Positions 53,263 through 62,181 are shown, numbered from the stretch's first letter. The stretch: 64,000 nt of DNA from a bacterium (GCA_029564595.1 JAKQPS010000176.1:78813-142812); one strand, 5' to 3'. Program-made: numbers and translations. The notes: generated by a model not told the origin, from the sequence alone.

Positions 53263-55323
53263 TCAGTCCGCCGGACTTGCGTCCGCCTTCGAAAACATCG
53301 TTTCGGCAACGTCCGCCAGTTGCAATTCGGCAAGCTTGCGCGGGCGCGCCCTGCCCTCCCGGTCAAGCTCCCTTACCGTGTAGTATTCCCTCAGCATATA
53401 TTCCAAGTCCGGAGACTCCTTCTTTTTCATTTCGGCGGCGCTCAGCTTCTTGGTGAACAGCAGCCTGCCAAGCCCCTTGACCACGTTCTTCTGCACGGGG
53501 ATTATCCTGCCGACCGCCGCGTTGGCCACAGTTTTGACAAACGGCAACGACGGCGGGCTGAACGACGTCATCGTCGCCACCACTTTGTCCAGCCCGGTCG
53601 GCGAGCCTTCGAGGTGCGGCTTCAGCGCGCGGGGCGACACCTTGTCGTCCGCCGCCGTCATTCCCGCCATGTTGCAGAACGCCCGTTGCAGATGCCATCC
53701 TCTTTCGCCAATCGCCACAAGATCGGCCATGCTCCAGCCGAACCCGGTCGCCGCGTTGAGCGCCGGAAGAACCTCCCGCTTCATCGACAGCGGCCAGATG
53801 ACGAACATGCACATCACCGCCGACCCCGCCACCATCCCCAGATTCTCGCTTCCCGCCACCATCTCCGCCTTGCCCTTGCTCGAAATGGTGTCGTAGCCGC
53901 CCGTCACGCCGAACTCCGGATAGGTGTAAACGCCCATCTCCGCCACGAGGTCGGCGTGGGTGATGTGGCACGCTCCGCGCGGCGAAGTCGAGTACGCGAG
54001 CGCCAGTCCGTGATAGGCGCGCGGATCGTGCATCGGCGCTTCCATCCCCTTCGAATGCACCGCGAACTCCTCGGAGCCTTTTCCTATTTTTTCGCTCATC
54101 CGCTTCACGCCCTCCGCCAGAAGAGAGCCGGGGCCTTCGCGCCTTGCCGCAAGCTCCAGCAGTTCGAGAGTCTGCTCCGCCGCGCCCCATTTCAGCTCGC
54201 GCCCCCCGGTCTCCTCTTCGCCGATCAGCCCCGCCTCGAAGCACTCTCTCAGAAACGCTATCGACGAACCCGCCGATATCGTGTCCATCCCAAGCTCGTT
54301 GCAAAGCTCGTTCGCCGCCGTCACCGCCTCGATGTCGTCCACAAGCTGCATCGTTCCCATCGAAGCGACCGTCTCATATTCCGGCCCGACGGCGTTCTCT
54401 CTCGCGTACGGCCCGTCCGGGATCGTCACCACCCGCTTGCACCCTATCGGGCACGCGTAGCACGACTTCGTTCCCGACAGGATAGTCTCGGCCACCGAAA
54501 TTCCGTTCAACTTGTCCGAACCTTCCTCCCAGTCAGCCACCCGCCAGTTCTTCGTCGGCACGTCGCTCACCAGCATCCCAAGCTGCATAGTTCCGGCGGT
54601 CCCGTACGCGGAGTACGATTTCGCCGTCACGTCCTCCGCGAGCGTCTTCAGAATTTTTTCCCTGACATCCATGAACTCCTGTTTTTCAGCAAGCTCGACC
54701 TGCGCTTTTCCCTTGACGGAGACCGCCTTCAGCTTTTTCGCGCCCATCACCGCGCCAAGCCCGGTTCGGCCCGCGAAGTTGTGGCTTCCGGCGATCACGC
54801 ACGCGTATCTTACGAGATTCTCGCCCGCCGGGCCTATGCAGGCCGTGCGGCAGTTCTTTTCCCCGCGCTCCTCGCTAATTGCCTTCATCGTCTCCGTGCC
54901 TGTCTTCCCCCAGAGACCGTCCGCAGGGAGCAACTCCGCAACGCCGTCTTTTATCCACAGGTAAACGGGAGACTCGGCGGCCCCGGTTATCACCACTCCG
55001 TCGTATCCCGCGCGTTTCAACTCCGCTCCGAAGAACCCGCCCGCGCTCGACACCCCGAACCCGCCGGTAAGCGGCGACCTCGCGGCGACCTCGAACCTGC
55101 CGGACCCCGGCATCAGCGTGCCCGTCAACGGCCCAGTCATGAACACAATCGTGTTGTCCGCCCCTAATGGGTCCGCCGCGTACGCCTTCATATCGAACAG
55201 TATCCTCGCCGCCAGAGCCGACCCGCCCATGTACTTCTTGGCGTCCGCCTCCGACAACTCCCTGTCTTCGAGTTTCCCGTCCGTCAGATTGACGTATAGC
55301 AGTTTTCCGCAGTATCCGAACAT
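53263..55323 (-). CDS. aor: Aldehyde:ferredoxin oxidoreductase (tungstopterin family)
   Basis: The 686-residue protein is a full AOR-family enzyme. The N-terminal tungstopterin domain has G-G-S-A-L-A-A-R-I-L, G-P-L-T-G-T and R-S-P-L-T-G-G-F-G. The cluster motif is C288-Y-A-C291-P-I-G-C295, the same positions I recall for Pyrococcus AOR, and the fourth Cys lies in the C-terminal third (candidates in A-V-M-C-M-F or A-F-C-N). R-G-A-C-H-I-T-H-A-D is close to the substrate channel. The family oxidises aldehydes to acids with ferredoxin, using W or Mo pterin. GGGGGCGAG precedes the ATG. It heads an operon with TauE/SafE. The C-terminal 80 residues extend slightly beyond the classical length. Confidence 0.93.
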   Translation of the reverse strand: MFGYCGKLLYVNLTDGKLEDRELSEADAKKYMGGSALAARILFDMKAYAADPLGADNTIVFMTGPLTGTLMPGSGRFEVAARSPLTGGFGVSSAGGFFGAELKRAGYDGVVITGAAESPVYLWIKDGVAELLPADGLWGKTGTETMKAISEERGEKNCRTACIGPAGENLVRYACVIAGSHNFAGRTGLGAVMGAKKLKAVSVKGKAQVELAEKQEFMDVREKILKTLAEDVTAKSYSAYGTAGTMQLGMLVSDVPTKNWRVADWEEGSDKLNGISVAETILSGTKSCYACPIGCKRVVTIPDGPYARENAVGPEYETVASMGTMQLVDDIEAVTAANELCNELGMDTISAGSSIAFLRECFEAGLIGEEETGGRELKWGAAEQTLELLELAARREGPGSLLAEGVKRMSEKIGKGSEEFAVHSKGMEAPMHDPRAYHGLALAYSTSPRGACHITHADLVAEMGVYTYPEFGVTGGYDTISSKGKAEMVAGSENLGMVAGSAVMCMFVIWPLSMKREVLPALNAATGFGWSMADLVAIGERGWHLQRAFCNMAGMTAADDKVSPRALKPHLEGSPTGLDKVVATMTSFSPPSLPFVKTVANAAVGRIIPVQKNVVKGLGRLLFTKKLSAAEMKKKESPDLEYMLREYYTVRELDREGRARPRKLAELQLADVAETMFSKADASPAD

Positions 55324-55466
55324 GGCTCGCCCCCGCTTCTTTTCATTGCCCGCTATTATAGCGCCTCTCGCGGCTGTTCATAAGCCCCCGCCGCGCCGCA
55401 AGACCTGCCTTGTCCATGTCTGCTCTGGGTTATATAATGTAATAAAAGCATTCGGGAGAGATGAAA

Positions 55467-55664
55467 ATGCGATATAGAGTCAATCTGCAAAAAACGGACG
55501 AGGGATATTCGGTATCCTGTCCCGGCCTTCCCGGGTGCTGGTCGCAGGGAAAAACCGAGGAGGAAGCTCTTGAGAACATCAAAGATGCCATAGAAACATA
55601 TCTGGCCGCAATCGAGGAACTTGCTAAAGACAAGGAAAGCCGCTTCGTCGAGGTTGCGGTATAA
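55467..55664 (+). CDS. hicB: HicB-family antitoxin (first pair)
   Basis: The 65-residue protein is a minimal HicB: R-Y-R-V-N-L-Q opening, G-Y-S-V-S-C-P-G-L-P-G-C, then G-K-T-E-E-E-A-L-E-N-I-K-D-A-I. It lacks a C-terminal DNA-binding extension. I chose the second ATG (55467), which is eight bases from GGGAG; the first (55461) is too close. The HicA gene begins 2 bases after its stop. In such pairs HicB binds and blocks the HicA mRNA interferase. Confidence 0.85.
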   Translation: MRYRVNLQKTDEGYSVSCPGLPGCWSQGKTEEEALENIKDAIETYLAAIEELAKDKESRFVEVAV

Positions 55665-55666
55665 GC

Positions 55667-55879
55667 ATGCCCAAACTACCCGATGTGTCCCATTCAAGAG
55701 CCGTGAATGCGTTTGAAAAAGCGGGGTTTCGAGTGATCCGGCAGGGAAAACATATTTCCATGTCGAACGGAGAGCGTATCATCATTATACCCCGGGCGAA
55801 TCCGGTGGATGCTTTCACGATGGGCGGAATTATTAAAGACGCCGGAATGACTGTGGAAGAATTCAAGAAACTATTATAG
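55667..55879 (+). CDS. hicA: HicA-family mRNA interferase toxin (first pair)
   Basis: The 70-residue protein has the double-stranded-RNA-binding-like HicA fold: A-F-E-K-A-G-F-R-V-I-R-Q-G-K-H, with the catalytic His, then I-I-I-I-P-R-A-N and I-I-K-D-A-G-M-T-V-E-E-F. It follows hicB by two bases in the reversed (antitoxin-first) order. It degrades mRNA when free of HicB. Confidence 0.85.
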   Translation: MPKLPDVSHSRAVNAFEKAGFRVIRQGKHISMSNGERIIIIPRANPVDAFTMGGIIKDAGMTVEEFKKLL

Positions 55880-55934
55880 ATAGCCGACTAAATAAGAATC
55901 TGCCGATTGCTTTCTAGCGCCCCCTCCGTCTGCC

Positions 55935-57737
55935 TCAATAGTAGTACCATATCGTCCTGTACTTGCTCACGTCCTCTCCGTTCTTCTCCAGCCGCCTCAG
56001 ATAGTCGTATATCGACACATCCGCATGCGTATACGTGTCCACCAGCGAGAGCTGTTTCTCCCACGGATGAAACTCGTACACCCGCCTGCCGTCCGGCAGT
56101 ATCGCTATGATATCGTGATGCTGCCGCGCGCGCAGATAGTTCTTTCCGAGGCCCGGCACGTTGAACACCACCTCGTCCGTTCTCACCGTTCCGGGCATCA
56201 GCCGCGCCTCCTCCTTCTGCTCCTGCAGCAGACGGGCTATCGGCGCTCGATAGTCGTCCGTTTCCTCCTTGCCCTTCGTGTTGAACGTGTAGTACGGGGC
56301 CACCCCTATCAGCCTCAGCATCGACCTCAGCGCGCTCGCCTCGAACCTCCTCGAATTGTGCAGCGTGAACACAAGCTGGTTCAACACCTCCATCCCGTAT
56401 GACCTGAACTTCTGGACCGCCCCCATCGACTGCGGCGTTATCTCGTACGGATGCTCGAAATGCGTGACTATGCACACCTCCCGAAATCCCGGCTGGTGAA
56501 ACCTGTTTATCGCCCTGACCAGCTTGTCCGTTATCCTTTGCGGCATCGTCACAGGCGTGCGCGTGCCAATCCTCACCCGGTCGATGTGGTCTATCTTCGC
56601 CAGCCGGTACAACAGGTTCTCCACCTTGCGGTCCGACAACAGCAGCGGGTCCCCCCCCGTGATGAGAACCTCTTTTATCTCAGGCGTCTGCGCTATCCAC
56701 GCGATCGCCTCCTTCATCTTGTCCTCCGCCACCTCCGCGTCCGGGTCGTAAACATCCGTTATCTCCCAGTTCCTCTGGCAGTAAACGCATATCTGCGGGC
56801 AAGTCAGCAACGGCTTCAGGATTACTATCATCGGATACCTGCGCGTCACCGCCTCGATGGGGGACGTGTCTTTTTCAAGCATGAAATCCATCGAACTCTC
56901 CCCGCATCCCTTCATGTCCCGAAGCGTCGTCACATAATGCTTCGAGGGAAGCACCTGCGCCCTCACCGCCTGATCCCTCCCAAGCCCCGGCTTGTAATCC
57001 ATCAGCGACAGATAGTACGGCGTTATCCCGAATGGAACGCCATTCTCGTTCGCCAGCTTAACTCCCTCGTATTCTTCTTCCGTCAGCCGCACCAGTTTCC
57101 TGAGCGTATCCGCGTCCCGGATTATGTTCCTGACGTGCCACTTCCAGTCGTCCCACTCATAGTCCGTCGCTCTGAAATATTTCATTATCCTAGCCTTGTT
57201 CAGGCTTCGCTTGCGGATCACCCCGGTGTCCAGCCCGGAAACATAACGGCTCATCAGCCTCTGCGCCTCCGCCGCTATGCCCGACAACTCCTCCGACCTC
57301 AGCAGCGCCGCCTCCCTGCCCTTGCGCTTTGAATGCTCCGGATAACCGCCTTCATACAAGTTCGACTTTCCGGCGATCCCCCTAATAAGGTGCTCCACTT
57401 CCTCTAGGAATCCCGGAGATGGAATTTCCACTCCCTCTGGAGCCTCTTCCTCGTTGATTATCTGATTCAGATAATAGAGCATGCCGAACCCGGCCTGCTT
57501 CTCGTTTCTTGTGGCCGTCAACGCCCTCAACGCCATCGCCGCGTCCTTCACCACAATCCATTCGAGAGGAGATATTTCCGGGTCCTTCTCTATAACGCTT
57601 TCGAGAATGTGCGACAAGCGCGCGTTCAGTTTCGCCCGCTTCTCTTCAAGCGCATCCGCCGACAACATTATCTCCTTCACCGACGGCTCTATCTCCAGTA
57701 TCCTCAACAGCCTTTCCTTTGCCGCTTTCCATCTCAT
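55935..57737 (-). CDS. KamA-like radical SAM protein with long N-terminal region
   Basis: The 600-residue protein has the radical SAM motif C313-P-Q-I-C317-V-Y-C320-Q-R, then V-L-I-T-G-G-D-P-L-L-L, R-I-G-T-R-T-P-V and N-Q-L-V-F, the order seen in lysine 2,3-aminomutases. KamA is about 420 residues; here about 290 extra N-terminal residues precede the motif and are helical. Family members shift amino groups using SAM, a [4Fe-4S] cluster and PLP. A PLP-Lys site is plausible near K-G-K-E-E but uncertain. Substrate unknown: it may act on lysine, glutamate or a protein-bound residue. It is separate from the convergent HicBA pair by 55 bp. Confidence 0.82.
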   Translation of the reverse strand: MRWKAAKERLLRILEIEPSVKEIMLSADALEEKRAKLNARLSHILESVIEKDPEISPLEWIVVKDAAMALRALTATRNEKQAGFGMLYYLNQIINEEEAPEGVEIPSPGFLEEVEHLIRGIAGKSNLYEGGYPEHSKRKGREAALLRSEELSGIAAEAQRLMSRYVSGLDTGVIRKRSLNKARIMKYFRATDYEWDDWKWHVRNIIRDADTLRKLVRLTEEEYEGVKLANENGVPFGITPYYLSLMDYKPGLGRDQAVRAQVLPSKHYVTTLRDMKGCGESSMDFMLEKDTSPIEAVTRRYPMIVILKPLLTCPQICVYCQRNWEITDVYDPDAEVAEDKMKEAIAWIAQTPEIKEVLITGGDPLLLSDRKVENLLYRLAKIDHIDRVRIGTRTPVTMPQRITDKLVRAINRFHQPGFREVCIVTHFEHPYEITPQSMGAVQKFRSYGMEVLNQLVFTLHNSRRFEASALRSMLRLIGVAPYYTFNTKGKEETDDYRAPIARLLQEQKEEARLMPGTVRTDEVVFNVPGLGKNYLRARQHHDIIAILPDGRRVYEFHPWEKQLSLVDTYTHADVSIYDYLRRLEKNGEDVSKYRTIWYYY

Positions 57738-58036
57738 AAACAGCCCTCCCCGCGTCGTTTCCGCCGCCCCCGTTTTCGAGCAACGCCAATGGCATTTCTG
57801 AATTTCAGCTTCCTTCAGAAAGCTTGACGCCGCATATATTAAGCAGATTGCCCGAAGAGGCGCGACATATAATTATAACCCAAAACGCGGCGCGCGCCAA
57901 CCCCGCGCGGCTCTTGTCTTTTTTGCTTTTCAGCAATCGCGGCCCGCGCGCGCCGTCGCGCCGCCGGGCTGGGGCTTCGATTCCCGCCATCTTTCCCCGG
58001 TTGCCCGCCGCGCCCGGATGTGCTACCTTTCATCTC

Positions 58037-58441
58037 ATGAGAACTATGGGCATTGACTACGGCGGCGCAAGACTCGGCATCGCCGTCAGCGACGATTCCG
58101 GCGTCATCGCCTTTCCCTTCTCAGTCGTCCCCACAAGAGGCGACGTCAGGAAAGCCCTAGCCGACATCGTCAGCGAAAAAAATGTCGACCGCTTCGTTGT
58201 CGGATACCCGCTAGACCGCGAAGGCAACCCCGGCCCCGCCGCCGCAAGAGTCGAAGCTTTCGCTGAACGGCTCCGCCGCTGGTTCGGCTTTGACGTCGTC
58301 CTGTGGGACGAGCGCTACACCACCGCGCAAGCCTCCGCCGCCGTCCGCAAATCCGGCAGCCGCGAACAAAAAGGCCAGAACGACATGGCCGCCGCCTCCA
58401 TCCTTCTCCAGTCTTGGCTCGACGCAAACCCCCGCCCCTAA
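58037..58441 (+). CDS. ruvX: RuvX/YqgF-type Holliday junction resolvase-like protein
   Basis: The 134-residue protein has the YqgF RNase H-like fold: M-G-I-D-Y-G-G-A-R-L-G-I-A-V-S-D at the N terminus with the first catalytic Asp, V-G-Y-P-L central, and W-D-E-R-Y-T-T-A-Q-A near residue 95. The C-terminal D-M-A-A-A-S-I-L-L-Q-S supplies the last Asp. It matures 16S rRNA 3' ends and has been proposed to act in recombination. ATG 58037 gives the family length; the frame is open further upstream without a family match. It lies 300 bp from the KamA-like gene, divergent from it. Confidence 0.88.
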   Translation: MRTMGIDYGGARLGIAVSDDSGVIAFPFSVVPTRGDVRKALADIVSEKNVDRFVVGYPLDREGNPGPAAARVEAFAERLRRWFGFDVVLWDERYTTAQASAAVRKSGSREQKGQNDMAAASILLQSWLDANPRP

Positions 58442-58624
58442 CCCCCGCCTCTTTCTATCAAGCGCCGATCTAGTCTCATCGTTTTCTAATGGCTGTAACT
58501 ACCAGCAAACAGAAACTTGTGATTTATGTAAAAAGCGGAAGAAGTTTTTAATTCCGTTGAGGATAAAAACACAGGCGACCATCGGCGGAGTGTCGCCCAC
58601 AATCGACAGATTTTCGCAGTCTTT

Positions 58625-58879
58625 TCAGATTTTGTAAACTTCTCTTCTATGCCCGACATGCCGTATAAGGATGGTTTCTTTGTCGAATGTATATATAATT
58701 CTCCATGCGCCGACTCTCAACTTATACGTTCCCTCGAATTCGCCGCTTAGCGGTTCGGGGATGATATTCTCAAAACTTTGGGAAAACCAAGCGATCTTTT
58801 TCAGGATTCTCTTTCCAACCGTTTTGTCGAGTTGATTCAAATCTTCCAGCGCTTCCTCGGTCCATTCGATATCAATCAA
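58625..58879 (-). CDS. RelE/ParE-type toxin
   Basis: The 84-residue protein has I-E-W-T-E-E-A-L-E-D-L at the N terminus, a helical K-T-V-G-K-R-I-L-K-K-I, then the beta strands L-R-V-G-A-W-R-I-I-Y-T-F and I-L-I-R-H-V-G-H-R-R-E-V-Y. The R-V-G-x-W-R and H-R-x-x-V-Y residues are the RelE mRNA-cleavage-type set. I infer a TTG start at 58879 that overlaps the antitoxin stop, with GGAG upstream; the ATG at 58909 would push the start into the antitoxin gene. It ends beside 180 bp of featureless sequence. Confidence 0.8.
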   Translation of the reverse strand: MIDIEWTEEALEDLNQLDKTVGKRILKKIAWFSQSFENIIPEPLSGEFEGTYKLRVGAWRIIYTFDKETILIRHVGHRREVYKI

Positions 58880-59060
58880 ACTTCTCCACCACCTCCCGGT
58901 GAGAGACACGTCTCGAATTGGAGGATAGTCTTTTTCTTAGTTCTTCTTTAAAATCCTCTCTCAGTTCCAGCCCGGCATCGGGATCGCCGAAAACCTCGAG
59001 AATCTTCTGCTCGATTAGGTTCTCAAGATCGTCAAGACTCATAGCGCCTATGGTTTTCAC
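58872..59060 (-). CDS. Small antitoxin partner of the RelE-type toxin
   Basis: The 62-residue protein is acidic and helical (L-D-D-L-E-N-L-I-E-Q-K-I-L-E-V-F-G-D-P-D), typical of small RelE-partner antitoxins that wrap the toxin. GTG at 59060 has GGGAGG five bases upstream. It overlaps the toxin start by eight bases. No DNA-binding domain is obvious, so autoregulation is uncertain. Confidence 0.7.
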   Translation of the reverse strand: MKTIGAMSLDDLENLIEQKILEVFGDPDAGLELREDFKEELRKRLSSNSRRVSHREVVEKFD

Positions 59061-59149
59061 GATGTCCTCCCTTTAATCAGCTTTTCATTTCTTTAGTTTT
59101 ATTATACGCTTTTAATTCACATTAAGATAGTTTGTATTTAGCCAGCTTT

Positions 59150-59376
59150 AACCCGAATCCGTCGTTAAGATTCGGGAGCGATTGTTCAGAGCGGATGAAA
59201 TGCGAGGCGCAAGGCGCATTTTTGCAGTAGGGGCGGGGTTGCCCCGCCCCAAATTATCATAGTTATTGGGCGCGGAAACCGCGCCCCTACTGAACAAAAA
59301 AAATATGGCGTCAACGAAGCAGTTCGCCGCTATGAAAATCGCCCCGGTTCGTCGGCTCTACAGACGAATCCGGGTT
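59150..59376. repeat. MITE-like dispersed repeat, copy 3 of 3
   Basis: Third copy of the ~225-bp element, in the same orientation. Its ends are best preserved here (AACCCG at the left, CGGGTT at the right) and both internal hairpins are intact. It fills most of the 59061-59443 gap. Confidence 0.85.
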
Positions 59377-59443
59377 GAAATTCATAAAGAAATGGCGATG
59401 CTTGATTGCTCGTTTTCAACAAAACGGCATTCAGAGGAATTTC

Positions 59444-60274
59444 TTATTGGGTCGCATCGGCGTCCTTGAGCTGTCTGCCGAGAGTGAGCAAGATGTAAAT
59501 AATCCAGATAATCATGAACACATGCAGCGCGTCATTGTCGGAAAACCAGATGCCGCGCTTCCACAGTTCCTGAGTTAGACCCGTAGTCATATATGCAAAA
59601 TACGCCCCTGTTGTAATGATAAGCCATATCCCCGCGCCAAGCATCGAGCGATCCATCGCGTCTTTGAGCCTGCGGAATCTCGAGCCGCAGAGGGCGAAAA
59701 GTATCAATAGATTCGGCGCGGAAAAAAGAACCATAAGCTCGAATGAAATCATGAATCTGACAGGGACCAGCGCCCCGATTGCCGTGACCGTGAAATGCGC
59801 CGCCGCGTTTGCGGCCGCATACGCTATGAGCGCCTTCCTCAGTTTCCCGGCGGCGCAGGCATACGCCAACGCTATCAGCATGGCGTCCATGCTCGCCGCC
59901 TGAAGCGTCAGGTATGCCACTTCCCACCAGCTTGTCCAAACGCACACGTCGCGCCCGGCGCATTTAATCTCGTAGCCGAACGCCTGATAACTTGTGCCCG
60001 CCGAAATTGCCGCAGCCCCTCCAAGCAATAGCGCCACGCCCCACCACACTCGTGAACGCTGGCCTGCCCGGGTTCGCATGAAATAGAATCCCGCCGCAAT
60101 CCACAACAACCCCAGAATATATACAATTGCCGATGATGTCGGCTGGTTGAGAATGAAATCCGTTCCGAAAAAGCTGATATTCACGCATGGCTGACTGTCG
60201 CAAAACGCCTGCGGCGTCACAGGCGGATTGCTGAGCAACGTGTCCAGACGACTTAAAACCGCGACTCCAAACAT
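59444..60274 (-). CDS. Polytopic membrane protein of unknown function
   Basis: The 276-residue protein has about seven membrane helices after a 45-residue N-terminal region that contains a Cys pair (C25 and C30). Conserved-looking polar residues in helices include S-W-W-E, S-M-D-A-M-L and D-N-D-A-L-H-V-F. The last resembles the His-bearing final helix of CREST-type membrane hydrolases, but the full metal set is not evident, so I leave the family open. The region upstream of its start and its first 25 codons are duplicated at 62172-62310. The start carries GGAGA. Confidence 0.5.
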   Translation of the reverse strand: MFGVAVLSRLDTLLSNPPVTPQAFCDSQPCVNISFFGTDFILNQPTSSAIVYILGLLWIAAGFYFMRTRAGQRSRVWWGVALLLGGAAAISAGTSYQAFGYEIKCAGRDVCVWTSWWEVAYLTLQAASMDAMLIALAYACAAGKLRKALIAYAAANAAAHFTVTAIGALVPVRFMISFELMVLFSAPNLLILFALCGSRFRRLKDAMDRSMLGAGIWLIITTGAYFAYMTTGLTQELWKRGIWFSDNDALHVFMIIWIIYILLTLGRQLKDADATQ

Positions 60275-60514
60275 CGGTTAGTCTCCTATAATACGATATT
60301 ATCACAGCCCTCGCCCTATTCGGCAAACCGTTCAAACATTTCATAGACAACCCGTATAAGCGCCTCTCCGCGCGCGCCTCACGAGGAAAACAACATTCTT
60401 TCATTTCTGATTATTTTTAATTGAAAGCGATAGTTGGTATGAATTTGTGATTACTGTGAAAAACAAGGAAACCCGTAGTCTCGTTAAAATTAAAAAACGA
60501 TATCCGTTCGGGAG

Positions 60515-60739
60515 CTAAAGTATCAGAAAATCTTCCTGCTTGATTTCCGCTTGTTTAATAATTGCCCGAACCGTTCCCTCCGGAATGTCTCCCGGATGAT
60601 TCGGAACAGTTGTCCTTGCTCGCGTGTTGGGATTCCACCAGATCTCGTGGCTTCCCTTTGCAAAACGATCAAACTCAAATCCTGCCTTCTTCAACCTGCG
60701 TATGATTTCTTTGTATTTGAAGCCCGCAAGCGATCCCAT
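60515..60739 (-). CDS. hicA: HicA-family toxin (second pair)
   Basis: The 74-residue protein has the HicA core: L-K-K-A-G-F-E-F-D-R-F-A-K-G-S-H-E-I-W with the catalytic His, V-P-N-H-P-G-D-I-P-E-G-T and I-I-K-Q-A-E-I. It starts within the hicB stop (TAATG), so it is translated with its antitoxin. It is more divergent than the first pair. Confidence 0.85.
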   Translation of the reverse strand: MGSLAGFKYKEIIRRLKKAGFEFDRFAKGSHEIWWNPNTRARTTVPNHPGDIPEGTVRAIIKQAEIKQEDFLIL

Positions 60740-60981
60740 TAACCAATACCAACGGCAATATCAACGACTATTTCCTCGTCGGGTTTTTTAATGCCGGGAG
60801 GCAGCGGATCGCCGTGTTCCTCGTATGATTCTATAATTTTTCTTGCAACATCATGTGCTATTTCCATGGTTTCGGATAACGTCCTTCCCTGCGCAACAAG
60901 ACCTGGAAGCAAGGGGCTTGTGGCAACATATCCACCTTCTTCAAGGGCTTCAATATGAAGTTTCAAGCATATTTCCGCCAT
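60739..60981 (-). CDS. hicB: HicB-family antitoxin (second pair)
   Basis: The 80-residue protein is a HicB of the G-G-Y-V-A-T-S-P-L-L-P-G-L type with an acidic C terminus (P-D-E-E-I-V-V-D-I). ATG 60981 follows GGAGGGA; the ATG twelve bases earlier overlaps that ribosome binding site. It shares one base with hicA. Confidence 0.83.
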   Translation of the reverse strand: MAEICLKLHIEALEEGGYVATSPLLPGLVAQGRTLSETMEIAHDVARKIIESYEEHGDPLPPGIKKPDEEIVVDIAVGIG

Positions 60982-61363
60982 AACTCCCTCCAATCAGATT
61001 ATACGACAGTCAGTCTGTTTCACCGGCCAATTCCAAACACCGCCCCTGATTCTTTCCGGCGCGTCGTCCGCGAAGATGAAATTCCATACCAATGACTTGA
61101 TATTGAGTTCATATTCTTCATAGTTTTATTTTACTTCAATCCGGGGTTTCTTTCCAGCGCGTTGGTTATTGCCAGCATCCGGTTCGGTGGCAGGCAGGAA
61201 CCATTTTGCAAGTTACTGTGTCCCTCAAATTCAGAAACACATGGAACTAGGCAATGAATCGCGGCTCTCCAGATCCTAATTATATGTGATATCCCACAGC
61301 CTTCTATGGTAAAATTTAGCAAGAACTCTCGACACAAAAGCAGCTCGTGGAAAAGGAGAGGAC
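60982..61363. other. 382 bp without a recognised gene
   Basis: The gap between the second HicBA pair and the lipoprotein gene holds a minus-strand ribosome binding site at its left edge. I see no convincing gene, hairpin terminator or repeat. A 249-base minus-strand frame (61131-61379) has no ribosome binding site and no family features. Confidence 0.5.
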
Positions 61364-61957
61364 ATGAACAATTCTTCAAAATTACCGATAGTGATCGCCG
61401 CTATGTTCGTATTCCTTATAGGAGCATGTCGCGCGGACGATAGCGCGCCGGTAATCGAATATAGGGTGACAATGCCGAAAGAAATGAAAAAGACTCTTGA
61501 AGAATACTACCCGGACTTCAAAGTTTGGGATCAATCCGATTTTGCTCCTGTCATTATAAATGACATTTATGTTTTCTCCGCGAAACAGACGCCATCAACT
61601 GTTATAGCGGACTTCAATGGCGATGGTGTAAAAGATATCGCTCTTTTCGGCTACGATAACACTCATATGCGTGTTATTTGTATTATGTCAAATGGCATTG
61701 CTTTCAGAGCTTTTGAGATAGTGAGTTATGAGCTTAAAGAAACTGGTCATCCTCTGATTAGTTCCAAGCCTGAAACAATGTATTCTGGAGTAAATACTTA
61801 CTTAATTTATAGTTCGCCGGGTATTGTTGATTCTCCTCATGAGGAAACAAGCCTTGTATTAAAAACAGATGCTTTTGAAATTGTCCATTTTGAATGTTCA
61901 TCAAGGATGATATATTTTCAAGATGAAACTTTCCACGAATACTGGACGGCTGATTGA
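61364..61957 (+). CDS. Putative lipoprotein with VCBS/FG-GAP-like motif
   Basis: The 197-residue protein has a lipoprotein signal with lipobox I-G-A-C (C22). After an acidic stretch it carries A-D-F-N-G-D-G-V-K-D-I-A-L-F, a calcium-binding FG-GAP/VCBS-type loop. The remainder is beta-rich. AAAGGAGAGG precedes the ATG. It is isolated and more AT-rich than the core genes. Role unknown; a periplasmic or surface-anchored binding protein is plausible. Confidence 0.65.
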   Translation: MNNSSKLPIVIAAMFVFLIGACRADDSAPVIEYRVTMPKEMKKTLEEYYPDFKVWDQSDFAPVIINDIYVFSAKQTPSTVIADFNGDGVKDIALFGYDNTHMRVICIMSNGIAFRAFEIVSYELKETGHPLISSKPETMYSGVNTYLIYSSPGIVDSPHEETSLVLKTDAFEIVHFECSSRMIYFQDETFHEYWTAD

Positions 61958-62118
61958 AAAAAAACGCCTTTTGATTCGCCCCACATTGTTCTAGCTTGAT
62001 TTCTAAAAAAATGTCTTGAAACTCTCGGCATTTCAGCAAATTATCCGCATGCGCTTTATTGCAGCAACATTTGTCCGGATTTTCACTGATATGGGATGAT
62101 TCTTGTGTGTCGCCAGCA

Positions 62119-62181
62119 TTGACAGTCGCTTTTCGACGCGGGGCATGACAACAGGCGCGGGTTTTGTCGGCGCAAAACGCC
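62119..62181. repeat. 63-bp dispersed repeat, copy 1
   Basis: The stretch from TTGACAGTCGCTTTTCGACG to the end of CGCAAAACGCC recurs at 63142-63205 with several substitutions. It abuts the duplicated membrane-gene fragment, so the junction is chimeric. Confidence 0.7.

Noticed and set aside
53320-55167. Long rightward frame opposite AOR
   Set aside because: Antisense shadow in a high-GC gene; Arg/His-rich, no family features, no start signal.
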